DNA from: Flavobacterium branchiarum
Lineage (GTDB): Bacteria; Bacteroidota; Bacteroidia; Flavobacteriales; Flavobacteriaceae
Length of the DNA: 64,000 nucleotides
NCBI RefSeq assembly: GCF_030409845.1
Contig: NZ_JAUFQQ010000005.1
Coordinates: forward strand, 2,232,001 to 2,296,000
Direction: 5' to 3'
Program-made: the position numbers and the translations under genes
Part shown: piece after piece, positions 43,742 to 52,879 of the stretch
Layout: each line of letters begins with the position of its first letter
Position numbering within the stretch: the stretch's first letter is position 1
The notes under the pieces: generated by a model
What the model was told of the DNA's origin: nothing
The model's input: the letters and a program-made list of their open reading frames with translations, nothing else
The model's database searches: none

Positions 43742-44249
43742 AGGTTCAAAATTTTCCCCCAATATAGAACACAATGGAATGTATTGTTTTCTTTTGGCAT
43801 TATATGGCAGTATTTGCCTTATATTGGCACAATATGAATAGAAAGTAATCCTCAAAACACTTTAAATTTTCCTTGCAAAGCCCTCACGGATTTAAAGAGT
43901 TTTCTACGGATAAAGGAAAGCATACCAAAAACATCCTATCCTTACCCCTTACGTGTTTTTTGTACCCTTTCTTTGATTGGAATTGATTAAAAAAAGAATA
44001 AAAAAGGGAGCAAAGATAAGGCGGACAGCCACCGCACCACCCAACCAAAAGACTACGGCATAATGGCAGGGCAAATATGGTGGCTTCGCCGAGTTTGTTG
44101 TGTGCCCTGCCACCCTTCGGGACTTATTCCGTTTCCTTTTGGTTTTTCCGCCTGTCCCCCTTGTTAAAATGGCTTTCTTTTTTTTCTGTTTTTTTCTTTT
44201 GGAAAATAATTTTAAGAGGTAGAAACGTACCTCCCACCACGTATAGTTA
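43742..44249. other. Non-coding backbone segment of the element
   Basis: The 508-bp gap contains GC-richer stretches, for example GGCGGACAGCCACCGCACCACCC and GTGTGCCCTGCCACCCTTCGGG, with CGGACAGCC/GGCGGACAGG-like inverted words. A promoter for the minus-strand gene at 43361 presumably lies here. No gene is supported. Confidence 0.4.
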
Positions 44250-44753
44250 TCAAAACAACGGTTTGTGTTTCTCGTTATAGATTTCGCTAATCAATTCCCC
44301 GAACTCCTGAAAGTGGTATTCGATAATGTTGTCCAGATACGCATAAATCGTCAGTTTGTCGATGCCCATAATGTTTGTAAGTCTGTTAAATGTCTCGTGG
44401 TGTTCCTGCCGTACATATACTGATTTCCCCCTGCTTGCCGTTGTCGTAGGAATTTTGAAGAACCGTCCGCAGTAGTCCTCTTTGGTCAGCTTCTTTGGCT
44501 TGTAAGTCATCCTTCTTGCATTACTCTCAGGTGTTTTTGTGTTTTCCGTTTCAGTTTCCGAAGGTTCTTCGCCTGCCATTACACGCATAATAGCTTCCTC
44601 ATCTACTTTGGGTTTGACAAAATCTTCCCGATGTGTTACTGCCTGTTGTTCCGTGAAAGATTGTTTATTTTCATCAGTTATGAAATTTTCAATAGAGAAA
44701 TCCTCTTTTTCGGGTTGCTGATTTTTGTTTTCTTCGTGTATCATATCTCTCAT
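44250..44753 (-). CDS. DUF3408 family mobile-element protein
   Basis: The 167-aa protein (start at ATG 44753, MRDMIHEENKNQ) has an acidic disordered N-terminal half. The conserved C-terminal DUF3408 domain is RGKSVYVRQEHHETFNRLTNIMGIDKLTIYAYLDNIIEYHFQEFGELISEIYN, a ribbon-helix-helix-like sequence. DUF3408 proteins are encoded in CTnDOT-type elements next to mobilization genes and are thought to bind DNA. It is divergent from the mob genes across the candidate oriT. Confidence 0.85.
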   Translation of the reverse strand: MRDMIHEENKNQQPEKEDFSIENFITDENKQSFTEQQAVTHREDFVKPKVDEEAIMRVMAGEEPSETETENTKTPESNARRMTYKPKKLTKEDYCGRFFKIPTTTASRGKSVYVRQEHHETFNRLTNIMGIDKLTIYAYLDNIIEYHFQEFGELISEIYNEKHKPLF

Positions 44754-45119
44754 TTTTAATATTATATCCAATTAGCTGTTTGGTTAACTAAGCAATCAGC
44801 TGTATATACTGTTGTATTTATGTAACTACCTAAGCACCTGCATACCCTTAATTGGTTAATTCATTAACTCAAAAATCTGTAATTCGTTTGCATTCAATCA
44901 CGCAGATTTGCTGTCGGGATTTATGCTGATTGGCTACATAGTTAAGGTTATAACCAATCAGCCAGCTAACCATGTACAAAGGAAGCGAAAGCAATTCCAG
45001 TCTATGTTGATGTGGCACTCAAAGGTAGCATTTGGCGTTCATTGTCGTGATTGTAAATAGCTGTTATTCAAATAGTCTTACCGAAATTTGTAATGGAAGC
45101 TATGGGTTTTCCCTGCTAA

Positions 45120-45245
45120 CTACAATCCGTTTGCAAAACGGATTTTTCTGAACTCCTGTTCAGAGCAAGTTATCTTTTGAGGTACTCGAAATGAATTTCT
45201 GCACCTCAAAAGCACTTGCCCTTGCAGGGGGCTGGAAACGGCTCC
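45120..45245. other. Candidate origin of transfer (oriT) with clustered inverted repeats
   Basis: In the 530-bp gap between DUF3408 and mobA are three inverted repeats: AATCCGTTT/AAACGGATT (45124-45147), TCTGAAC/GTTCAGA (45147-45164), and a compound one with GCAAGT, CTTTTGAGGT / ACCTCAAAAG, ACTTGC (45165-45219). A GC-rich run (TTGCAGGGGGCTGG) follows. Position immediately upstream of mobA/relaxase and inverted-repeat content are typical of oriT, but no nick site can be assigned from sequence alone. The 44754-45119 portion shows nothing specific. Confidence 0.5.
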
Positions 45246-45283
45246 GAAGTCGCCCGTTTGTTAAAAATTAAAATGGATTTATT

Positions 45284-45718
45284 ATGGAAGAGAAAGACAG
45301 AAAACAGATTAGGAAAACAGGAAGAAAACCAAAGAACGACCCTGCGGTCAATCGGTATTCAATTAACCTGAATGCAGAAGACAATTCCAAGTTCCTTGCT
45401 CTCTTTGACCAATCGGGAATGAAAGTGATTGCTCATTTTATTACAGCTTGCATCTTTCAAAAGACGATAAAGACCGTTAAAATTGATATGGATGCAATAG
45501 AATATCACGAAAAGTTGACCCGATTTTTTAGTCAGTTCCGAGCAATCGGAACAAATTATAATCAGATAGTGAAGATATTGTACCGCAATTTTTCGGAGAA
45601 AAAAGCAGGAACATACCTGTTTAAATTGGAAAAGGAAACCATAGAATTGGTAAAGGTCACTAAGGAAGTCATCCGTTTGACACAGGAATTTGAAGAGAAG
45701 TATCTGAAAAAAGAGTAA
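45284..45718 (+). CDS. Mobilization accessory protein (MobA/MobC-like relaxosome protein)
   Basis: The 144-aa protein begins with a basic segment (MEEKDRKQIRKTGRKPKNDPAVNRYSINLNAEDNSKFLALF). The body resembles the MobC/BmgB family (FFSQFRAIGTNYNQIVKILYRNFSEKKAG). Such proteins bind oriT and help the relaxase. The relaxase gene starts 4 bases after its stop, so they form an operon. Confidence 0.88.
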   Translation: MEEKDRKQIRKTGRKPKNDPAVNRYSINLNAEDNSKFLALFDQSGMKVIAHFITACIFQKTIKTVKIDMDAIEYHEKLTRFFSQFRAIGTNYNQIVKILYRNFSEKKAGTYLFKLEKETIELVKVTKEVIRLTQEFEEKYLKKE

Positions 45719-45722
45719 AGTT

Positions 45723-46991
45723 ATGATTGCAAAAATTGGAAAAGGAAGCAATATGTACGGAGCGATTTTGTACAATCAGCAAAAAGTGGACAAGGAAAAC
45801 GGAGCGGTTCTGCTCTTGAACAAGATACCCGACACCGTGGACGGCAGGTATTCTGTAGCATATTTCAATAAATGCTTTGAACCTTACCTTTCGGTAAACA
45901 TCAAAACGGAAAAGACGGTACGGCATATATCGCTGAATCCAGATCCTTCAGATAAAGTCAGCGATGAGCAGTTTACCGAAATGGCTCAGGAGTATATGGA
46001 ACGTATGGGGTATGGCAATCAACCTTACATCGTTTTTAAGCATACGGATATTGACCGAACGCATATACACATCGTTTCGACTTGTGTGGGCATTGAAGGA
46101 AAGAAAATCCCCGATGATTACGACCATCCACGCTCAATGGCTATTTGTCGGGATTTGGAAATGAAATACAACCTGCAAAAAGCCACGGAACAAGAGCAGA
46201 AACAAGTAAATAAAGTTTTCAAGCCTGTAAATCATAAAAATGGAGACATCAAAAGTCAGATTGCTTCGGTAGTACGGCATCTACCAAAGTATTATAACTT
46301 TTCTACTATGGGTAGTTACAATGCTTTACTATCACTTTTCAACATCACAGCGGAAGAAGTCAAAGGCGAGCGCAACGGTCAGACCGTAAACGGTTTGGTT
46401 TATGTGGCATTGGACGAGAAGGGAAACAAGGTAAGCAATCCGTTCAAAGCATCACTTTTCGGGAAAGATGCAGGCGTTGCACATCTGCAAAAACACTTTG
46501 AGCAGTCCAAAGAGAAAATGAAAGCCAACCCTGCAAGGTCTGTTCTAAAAAATACGGTGGAGCTTGCCATACATACCACAAGCAACGAAACAGATTTTAA
46601 AAAGCAGTTGACCGAGCAGGGTATTAATACAGTTGTAAGACGTAATAGTGAAGGACGAATTTACGGTATGACCTTTATTGACCACGGAAGCCGTAGCGTT
46701 TGGAATGCTTCGGCTTTAGACAGAAACCTATCGGCAAATATATTTAACGATTGGTGGAACAATGGAAATAAACCCAAATTTAAGATACAAGATAACCCTG
46801 TTTCTAAGACAAATGAAATAGACAACCTACCGACAAAAGACCTTTTTGAGTTTCTCTCACAGGAACATTCGCCTAATACCGATTTGGGATTGTTTAGCCT
46901 GTTATCCGATGCACAAGGCGAGGATTACGAAGAAGAACAGTTTGCTAATCAAATGAAAAAGAAGCAATATTCTCGGAAAAGAAGACATTAG
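45723..46991 (+). CDS. Relaxase/mobilization nuclease (MobB/BmgA-like)
   Basis: The 422-aa protein has the relaxase domain (about 1-200): MIAKIGKGSNMYGAILYNQQKV, RHISLNP with His68, and the metal-binding three-His motif IVFKHTDIDRTHIHIVST (His107, His114, His116). It should nick oriT and lead the DNA strand into a recipient. The C-terminal half is helical and variable. No coupling protein or T4SS gene accompanies it. Confidence 0.92.
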   Translation: MIAKIGKGSNMYGAILYNQQKVDKENGAVLLLNKIPDTVDGRYSVAYFNKCFEPYLSVNIKTEKTVRHISLNPDPSDKVSDEQFTEMAQEYMERMGYGNQPYIVFKHTDIDRTHIHIVSTCVGIEGKKIPDDYDHPRSMAICRDLEMKYNLQKATEQEQKQVNKVFKPVNHKNGDIKSQIASVVRHLPKYYNFSTMGSYNALLSLFNITAEEVKGERNGQTVNGLVYVALDEKGNKVSNPFKASLFGKDAGVAHLQKHFEQSKEKMKANPARSVLKNTVELAIHTTSNETDFKKQLTEQGINTVVRRNSEGRIYGMTFIDHGSRSVWNASALDRNLSANIFNDWWNNGNKPKFKIQDNPVSKTNEIDNLPTKDLFEFLSQEHSPNTDLGLFSLLSDAQGEDYEEEQFANQMKKKQYSRKRRH

Positions 46992-47146
46992 AATTATCTA
47001 GAATTTTATTAACTATTCAATCACTAAAGCGTATGATATTTTAAATATCAGTATAAATCTGAAATGCTTAATATGAATTAGAGCCATTAAGGTTAAGTAC
47101 AAGATATTTTTAATTTATTAATCATAAGATATTCGTAACAATCTCT

Positions 47147-47196
47147 TATATTTGACAAAATAAGTCAAGTTATAAATTAAAATTGTCTTTTGACAA
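47147..47196 (+). promoter_or_regulatory. Promoter with two operator-like palindromes for the defence operon
   Basis: TATATTTG (47147-47154) fits the -7 consensus. TTGAC-N7-GTCAA (47152-47168) overlaps it, and TTGTC-TTTT-GACAA (47183-47196) ends exactly at the XRE start codon. Both share GAC/GTC half-sites. The arrangement suggests autorepression by the XRE protein. The rest of the 205-bp gap after the relaxase is AT-rich without features. Confidence 0.65.
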
Positions 47197-47514
47197 ATGA
47201 AAAAAAACACAACGACAGGTGAAATACTCCGAGAAGCAAGGGAGTGTAAAGGATTACTTTTACGACACGTATGTGCAGAATTGGACGTGGATACCGCCAT
47301 ACTTAGCAAAATAGAACGAAACGAACGAAAAGCGACAAAAGAACAAATCATAAAACTTGCCGAAATTCTCGATTTAAATAGAGATGACCTTTTAATTCAG
47401 TATTTGAGTGACAAAATTCTAAATGAAATTAAGAATGAGGATTTGGGAACAAAAGCTTTAAAAGTAGCGGAACAAAAAATTAAATACAACAATAAAACCA
47501 ATAACAACGATTAA
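47197..47514 (+). CDS. XRE-family transcriptional regulator (defence operon controller)
   Basis: The 105-aa protein has an HTH_3 domain at about 6-65: TGEILREARECKGLLLRHVCAELDVDTAILSKIERNERKATKEQIIKLAEIL. The C-terminal tail is helical and ends KTNNND. Small XRE proteins at the head of restriction-modification operons act as controller proteins that delay restriction. Its stop overlaps the start of the restriction subunit (TAATG), so the operon is translationally coupled. Confidence 0.9.
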   Translation: MKKNTTTGEILREARECKGLLLRHVCAELDVDTAILSKIERNERKATKEQIIKLAEILDLNRDDLLIQYLSDKILNEIKNEDLGTKALKVAEQKIKYNNKTNNND

Positions 47515-50231
47515 TGCAAATAAAATTAGAAGAACTCAAGTATCAGGAAGTTGCCATTCAATCGATTGTTAAAGTATTTGATGGCAATATCAAAAACACA
47601 TTTGACAATGCTTGTTTTGATGGTATTCGCTCTAATAATTGTACCCTACTTGATGAACAGATTTTAGAGAATAAGAAGGAAGTTTTAATAGAAAATGGAA
47701 TCGAAGAAAATACAGCAAAGATTTCGGAGGACAGAGAGCTAACAATTGAAATGGAAACAGGGACAGGTAAAACACTAGTCTATGTTAAAACCATTTGCGA
47801 GCTATATAAACATTATGCTTTTACAAAATTTATCATTCTAGTACCATCAGTTGCCATCCGTCAGGGTGTTTTAAAGACATTAAAAACATTTGATAAGCAA
47901 TTGGAAGATATTTACGGCTTTATTCCAAAATCATTTGAGTACAATAGTAAAAAACTGAGTAAAGTAACAAATTTTATTGAGGAGCAACATCCTCAAATTA
48001 TGATTATGACATTGGCCTCGTTTAACTCCGAAGACAAAATCCTGAATCAGGCAAAACGTGAAGATTTATTTGCTAATGTCCCGTTTATCGAAGCGATCGG
48101 AAGAACAAACCCGATAATTGTGATGGACGAACCACAGGAAGGAATGGATACGGTTAATTCTGTTAAACAAATTGCTAAACTCAATCCGCTTTTCAAATTA
48201 AGATATTCTGCTACGCATAAAATTGTTAAAAACCTTATTTACCGTCTTACTCCTTACGATAGTTACAAACAAGGTTTGGTAAAAAAGATTGAGGTATTGA
48301 CTGTCACTGAAAAGAACGATGAAGCTACATTGAAATTAGAATTGACTGAAATTCAAAACGGTAAAAATCCAATCAGGGCAAAAATTAAAGCGTGGCATCA
48401 ATCTGCTAATGGTAAGATAGAATTCAAGGAAACCAAGTGGTTGAAAGATGGTGATAACCTAGGAGCTATAACCAACAATCCAAGTTATCTCAAATATCGC
48501 ATTGAACGAATCAATAAGAGTTTAAGAACACAAAAATGGTCAGTAACTTTTACCAATGGAACACAAATTTTTGAGAAGCAAACTTCAGGAAATATAGAGA
48601 GTATTTGGGCTTTACAATTGGAATGGCTGATTATCCGTCATTTTACCAAAAAGCAAAAATTACAGGTGCAGGATATTAAATGCCTTTCATTAATCTTTAT
48701 AGATAAGGTAGCTAACTACGTAAGTGATGAACCTATTATTAAAAATTTGTTCATAGAAAAGTATAAAACATTATATCCCGAATTTCACGATGGAAAAATT
48801 CCATCAAATGAACATATTGAAGGAATTCAGGGATTTTACTTTGCTAAAACAGGGAAAGGAGAATTTACCGACAATGAAACTTCAATGCGTAAAAATTCAG
48901 ATGTTTTTGACGCTATTTTAAAAGACAAAGAAGAGCTATTGTCTTATGGAGATTCCGTAGCGAATAAAATTGAGTTTATTTTTTCCCATTCCGCCTTGGG
49001 TGTGGGTTGGGATAATCCTAATATATTCAACATCGCAACGCTAAATAATTCATATTCCGAAATCAAAAAGCGTCAGGAAATTGGTCGTGGTTTGCGTATT
49101 GCGGTTAATCAAAACGGACAGCGTGTTTATGATGCCTTGGATGTAGCAGAAGAAAAACGTGTTAATCAATTAACTGTCATTCCGAACGAAACATACGAAA
49201 CCTTTGTGACCCAATATCAAGAAGAAATTAAAGAAGTTTATGGCACAGCACAAGCAGGAGCAGGAATGAGCCATACGCATAAAGGCAAACCACAAAATGA
49301 GGTTCGCTTTAAACGTAATCAAAATGAAACTATTAATCAGGCTTTCAAGCGTTTTTGGAAAGCTTTGGCTAGGAAAACAAACTTTTCGGTTGCTTTTAAC
49401 GAACAGGCTTTGATTGCACGGAGTATAGAAGCATTAAACGCCATTTCAATAGCCGATTATCAGGCAGAAGTATCAAGCAGAACTATCGGGAATATTAGCG
49501 AAAGTGGTATTCAGGATGAATTTGCAGGAAAAGAAACCTATAAACTAAAAGCTTTCTATACGCCTTTGGATTTAGTGGAAGAGCTAAGTGAAAACACTGG
49601 TCTATCCTATAATTCTCTTTTTGAAATTGTCAAACAATTAACCAATCACGAAGACTTTGCTAAGAATCCACCACAATACATTCATCAATCAGCAAACTTA
49701 ATAAAGAATATCGAATTGGAAGAGATGCTACGTGGTTTGGATTATCATCTTACTAATGAAACATTTCCTTTTGAATTTGATGATTTTGTCAAGAATATTA
49801 ATGATTCTGGTTACGTGGACACACCTCAAAAAGGAGTTTTCGACAAAATGTTAATTGATAGTGATGTAGAAAGAAAGTTTGCTGTAGGTGCAGACCGTGA
49901 TGACGAACTGATTTGTTTCTTAAAACTCCCTAGCTATTATAAAATTCCGACACCAATTGGAGAATATGAACCGGATTTTGGTATTGTGATGAAACGAAAA
50001 CAATTGAAAGATGGCAAGGAAAGTGAGTTTTATTTTGTCATTGAAACTAAAGGAACAAATGACATCAATGATAAAAAAGCATTGAAAGAAAGCGAAGTGT
50101 ATAAAATTCTTTGTGCGGTTAAACATTTCAATGCATTGGGAGTGGACGTAAAATACAAAGCACCAGTAAAAGACTATATGTTTTTTAAAGACGAATCTGT
50201 AAAAGATATTAACGCAATAACAGAAAAATAA
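47514..50231 (+). CDS. Type III restriction-modification system, endonuclease/helicase subunit (Res)
   Basis: The 905-aa protein has a superfamily 2 helicase core with Walker A METGTGKT (80-87), the DEAD-box variant MDEPQ (Asp205-Glu206), and motif VI QEIGRGLRIAVN. The C-terminal PD-(D/E)xK nuclease has Asp821 (EPDFG) and Glu844-Thr-Lys846. These are the features of type III Res subunits, which translocate or slide and cut between two head-to-head sites with Mod. The gene precedes mod here, whereas mod-res is the commoner order. The stop overlaps the mod start (TAATG). Confidence 0.93.
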   Translation: MQIKLEELKYQEVAIQSIVKVFDGNIKNTFDNACFDGIRSNNCTLLDEQILENKKEVLIENGIEENTAKISEDRELTIEMETGTGKTLVYVKTICELYKHYAFTKFIILVPSVAIRQGVLKTLKTFDKQLEDIYGFIPKSFEYNSKKLSKVTNFIEEQHPQIMIMTLASFNSEDKILNQAKREDLFANVPFIEAIGRTNPIIVMDEPQEGMDTVNSVKQIAKLNPLFKLRYSATHKIVKNLIYRLTPYDSYKQGLVKKIEVLTVTEKNDEATLKLELTEIQNGKNPIRAKIKAWHQSANGKIEFKETKWLKDGDNLGAITNNPSYLKYRIERINKSLRTQKWSVTFTNGTQIFEKQTSGNIESIWALQLEWLIIRHFTKKQKLQVQDIKCLSLIFIDKVANYVSDEPIIKNLFIEKYKTLYPEFHDGKIPSNEHIEGIQGFYFAKTGKGEFTDNETSMRKNSDVFDAILKDKEELLSYGDSVANKIEFIFSHSALGVGWDNPNIFNIATLNNSYSEIKKRQEIGRGLRIAVNQNGQRVYDALDVAEEKRVNQLTVIPNETYETFVTQYQEEIKEVYGTAQAGAGMSHTHKGKPQNEVRFKRNQNETINQAFKRFWKALARKTNFSVAFNEQALIARSIEALNAISIADYQAEVSSRTIGNISESGIQDEFAGKETYKLKAFYTPLDLVEELSENTGLSYNSLFEIVKQLTNHEDFAKNPPQYIHQSANLIKNIELEEMLRGLDYHLTNETFPFEFDDFVKNINDSGYVDTPQKGVFDKMLIDSDVERKFAVGADRDDELICFLKLPSYYKIPTPIGEYEPDFGIVMKRKQLKDGKESEFYFVIETKGTNDINDKKALKESEVYKILCAVKHFNALGVDVKYKAPVKDYMFFKDESVKDINAITEK

Positions 50232-52222
50232 TGAGCAATCAAGAATATATAAATAATCCATTGGAAAATGTACAATCTCACGATTGGAATAAAGAACGTT
50301 TAGAACAACTTAAAAGGTTGATGCCTGACCTGTTTACCAATGATGGCACACTCAATATCAATGAACTAAAAAAAGTAATTGACTCTAATAGTATAAACGA
50401 GACGGAACGCTATGAATTTCGTTGGTTTGGCAAGAGCAACGCCAAACGTGAAGCATTCACACCTACCGATGCTACATTGATTTATGACGAAGCCAGAAGT
50501 GTAAACCCAACCGAAAGCGAAAATCTGATTATTGAAGGCGAAAATTTAGCCGTTTTGAAACTATTGAGTCAAAGTTATCGGGAACAGATTAAATGTATCT
50601 ATATAGATCCGCCATATAACACTGGGAACGATTTTGTATATTCTGATAAGTTTAACCAAGACAGAAAAGAATATTGGGAAGATGCAGAAATAACAGAGGA
50701 TGGCTATAAAATTGATTCTAATATAGAAACGGACGGACGTTTTCACAGCAACTGGCTGAATATGATGTATAGTCGTTTGCTTATTGCAAGACAATTGTTG
50801 CGTGAAGATGGAGTGGTATTTATATCATTGGATGATAATGAAATTCATCATTTGAGAAAATTATGTGATGAAGTCTTTGGAGAAGAAAATTTCTATTCAT
50901 CAATAATTGTTCGTTCAAATAGCCGTGGGCAAACGTATAATCAAATTGCAAAAACTCACGAATATATTCTTGTTTATACAAAATCAATCGATGGTGATTT
51001 ATTAGAATTGGAGAAAAGCAATGATAAATCTGACCTAAATTTAGTAGATAATATAGGGAATTTTAATATCAGAGAATTGAGAAATCGTAATCCTAAATTC
51101 GGGAAACATAACAGGCCGAATTTATTTTATCCTATATACATCAACACTAGTTTGATTGACAAAGATGGTTTTTATCCAGTTTCGCTTGAAAAGTCAAATG
51201 AATTTAACGTTAAAGTTGAGCCTTTCAATTCAAAAGGTATTGAATCTTGTTGGCGTTGGGGAACATCAAAACTTATTAATAACCTAGAAGAAGATACATT
51301 AATAAGTAATATTGTTGGTAAAGCAAAAACAGATGGTAGTTTTGGTATTTATGAAAAATACAGAAAAACAACATATAAACCCAAGTCAATTTGGGATGAT
51401 AACGCTTGCTTAACTGAAACAGGAACAGTTGAGGTTAAAAACTTAGGTTTTGAAGGAGAATTTGATTTCCCAAAACCTGTTGAATTAGTTAAAAGATGTA
51501 TTGAGTTAACTGTAGAAAAAAACGACACTGTATTGGATTTTTTTGCAGGTTCTGGAACAACGGGACAAGCTGTATTTCAGTTAAATAAAGATTCTGAAAA
51601 AGACATCAAATTTATTCTTGTTCAATTACCAGAGAAGTGCAATGAACAGAGTATTGCATTAAAAAATGGCTTCAAAAAAATAAGTGATATTACGATAGAA
51701 CGAAATAAACGAGTTATTGAAAAAATCATTGAAGAAAATAAAAATGAACAACCTGATTTATTCAACAAAAAAGAAGATGAAGAAAATCAGCTGAATGGAC
51801 TTGGCTTCAAAGTTTTCAAACTGACTAAATCCAACTTCCCACGAGTAGAATATGCTCCCGACCCTGAAAAATCAGATGAGGAAAATGTGGAAACATTAAA
51901 AAAATACATTGCCGATAAAGAATCACAATTAATAACCGCTTTCAACCGCGATGAGCTGATTACCGAAATACTGATTAAAAACGGCTTTAAGCTGAATTAT
52001 AAAACTATTCTACAAGAGCAATTCAAGAAGAATGAAATTTTCTTAGCATCAGATGGAGAAAAAGAAACATTGATTTGTCTGGACGGCTCGTTGGCAGACG
52101 AAACAGTAGAATATTTCAAAACCCATACAGACCAAAAGCTTATTGTCTTGGAACGTGCGTTAGACACAACCAAGAAATGGAATCTGAAGCACTATATGGG
52201 AGAAAAATTTAAGGCGTTTTAA
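50231..52222 (+). CDS. Type III DNA methyltransferase subunit (Mod)
   Basis: The 663-aa beta-class amino-methyltransferase has catalytic motif IV DPPYNTGNDF (Asp126) preceding the SAM motif I DFFAGSGTTGQA (436-447), as expected for Mod subunits. Between them lies the target-recognition region (about 220-400). The C-terminal 150 residues (about 515-663) are an extension typical of type III Mod that contacts Res. It supplies sequence recognition and protects host DNA by adenine methylation. Confidence 0.93.
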   Translation: MSNQEYINNPLENVQSHDWNKERLEQLKRLMPDLFTNDGTLNINELKKVIDSNSINETERYEFRWFGKSNAKREAFTPTDATLIYDEARSVNPTESENLIIEGENLAVLKLLSQSYREQIKCIYIDPPYNTGNDFVYSDKFNQDRKEYWEDAEITEDGYKIDSNIETDGRFHSNWLNMMYSRLLIARQLLREDGVVFISLDDNEIHHLRKLCDEVFGEENFYSSIIVRSNSRGQTYNQIAKTHEYILVYTKSIDGDLLELEKSNDKSDLNLVDNIGNFNIRELRNRNPKFGKHNRPNLFYPIYINTSLIDKDGFYPVSLEKSNEFNVKVEPFNSKGIESCWRWGTSKLINNLEEDTLISNIVGKAKTDGSFGIYEKYRKTTYKPKSIWDDNACLTETGTVEVKNLGFEGEFDFPKPVELVKRCIELTVEKNDTVLDFFAGSGTTGQAVFQLNKDSEKDIKFILVQLPEKCNEQSIALKNGFKKISDITIERNKRVIEKIIEENKNEQPDLFNKKEDEENQLNGLGFKVFKLTKSNFPRVEYAPDPEKSDEENVETLKKYIADKESQLITAFNRDELITEILIKNGFKLNYKTILQEQFKKNEIFLASDGEKETLICLDGSLADETVEYFKTHTDQKLIVLERALDTTKKWNLKHYMGEKFKAF

Positions 52223-52226
52223 TAGA

Positions 52227-52682
52227 ATGGAGAATGAAATATCTATATATTTTGACAACCCTATGCCATTTGAACCAAACAATATAAGACCACTAAATGG
52301 TATTGCTGGCTTGTATTTTATATTTAGTCAGTCTTTAGATATTCAGTATCCTTTTAAGAAGTCAAAACTTCTCTATATTGGAATGAGCGAGCGAAAAACA
52401 AATAGTATAGGTAGTAGACTATCTGGACATTTTGACGGTAAGTCTAAAAACGTTGGCTTAACGAACTATCGAAAAGTTGAGCCATTGTTATTTACCTATA
52501 TTAATTTTGAAATGTTAAGGAATATCTGGCAATTTAGAATAGAGGATTTAGAGAGTTATTTCATCTTGGATTTTGTGAAGAATTTTGGAGTTTACCCGAT
52601 ATGCAATAACAAAACAGGATTTGAAATTTTAAATAACACATTGACAACCAGTTTTAAAGTTGATTGGGAATATTTTAACTAA
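52227..52682 (+). CDS. GIY-YIG-like nuclease domain protein
   Basis: The 151-aa protein has the order of GIY-YIG elements in relaxed form. GLYFIF (28-33) stands for GIY, LLYIG (48-52) for YIG, and Arg64 in IGSRLSGHF is the conserved Arg. Glu109 in LESYFI is the metal ligand, and Asn127/128 in PICNNKTGFE the final conserved Asn. It starts 4 bases after mod and is therefore in the same operon. A nuclease accessory to the restriction system or to the ATPase downstream is inferred. I know of no exact named counterpart. Confidence 0.7.
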   Translation: MENEISIYFDNPMPFEPNNIRPLNGIAGLYFIFSQSLDIQYPFKKSKLLYIGMSERKTNSIGSRLSGHFDGKSKNVGLTNYRKVEPLLFTYINFEMLRNIWQFRIEDLESYFILDFVKNFGVYPICNNKTGFEILNNTLTTSFKVDWEYFN

Positions 52683-52690
52683 ATAGGATT

Positions 52691-52879
52691 ATGGGAGAAA
52701 AAGTAAAATCAGGAAAGGAAATATTAGATGATTTTTTTAAAGGAATAGAAGAAATCAAAGATGTTGATAAAAATATTGCATCAATGTTAGTTCAACTCTA
52801 CAATGATGATAAACTGACTGACACCAATGTTAAAAACGAACTCCAAAAGTTGAGAGAACAAGATGAAAGTAAAAATTAA
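52691..52879 (+). CDS. 62-aa hypothetical protein of the defence operon
   Basis: A small, charged, helical protein (MGEKVKSGKEILDDFFKGIE ... LREQDESKN). It starts 8 bases after the GIY-YIG gene and overlaps the ATPase start by 17 bases, so it is probably a real, coupled gene. It may be an adaptor or regulator of the ATPase, like the small middle components of three-part ABC-ATPase systems. Confidence 0.65.
   Translation: MGEKVKSGKEILDDFFKGIEEIKDVDKNIASMLVQLYNDDKLTDTNVKNELQKLREQDESKN

Noticed and set aside
43560..43841. Plus-strand frames of 93 and 76 aa
   Set aside because: Both are antisense to the basic mobile-element protein on the minus strand, and their Phe/Leu/Cys-rich composition mirrors its Lys-rich codons.
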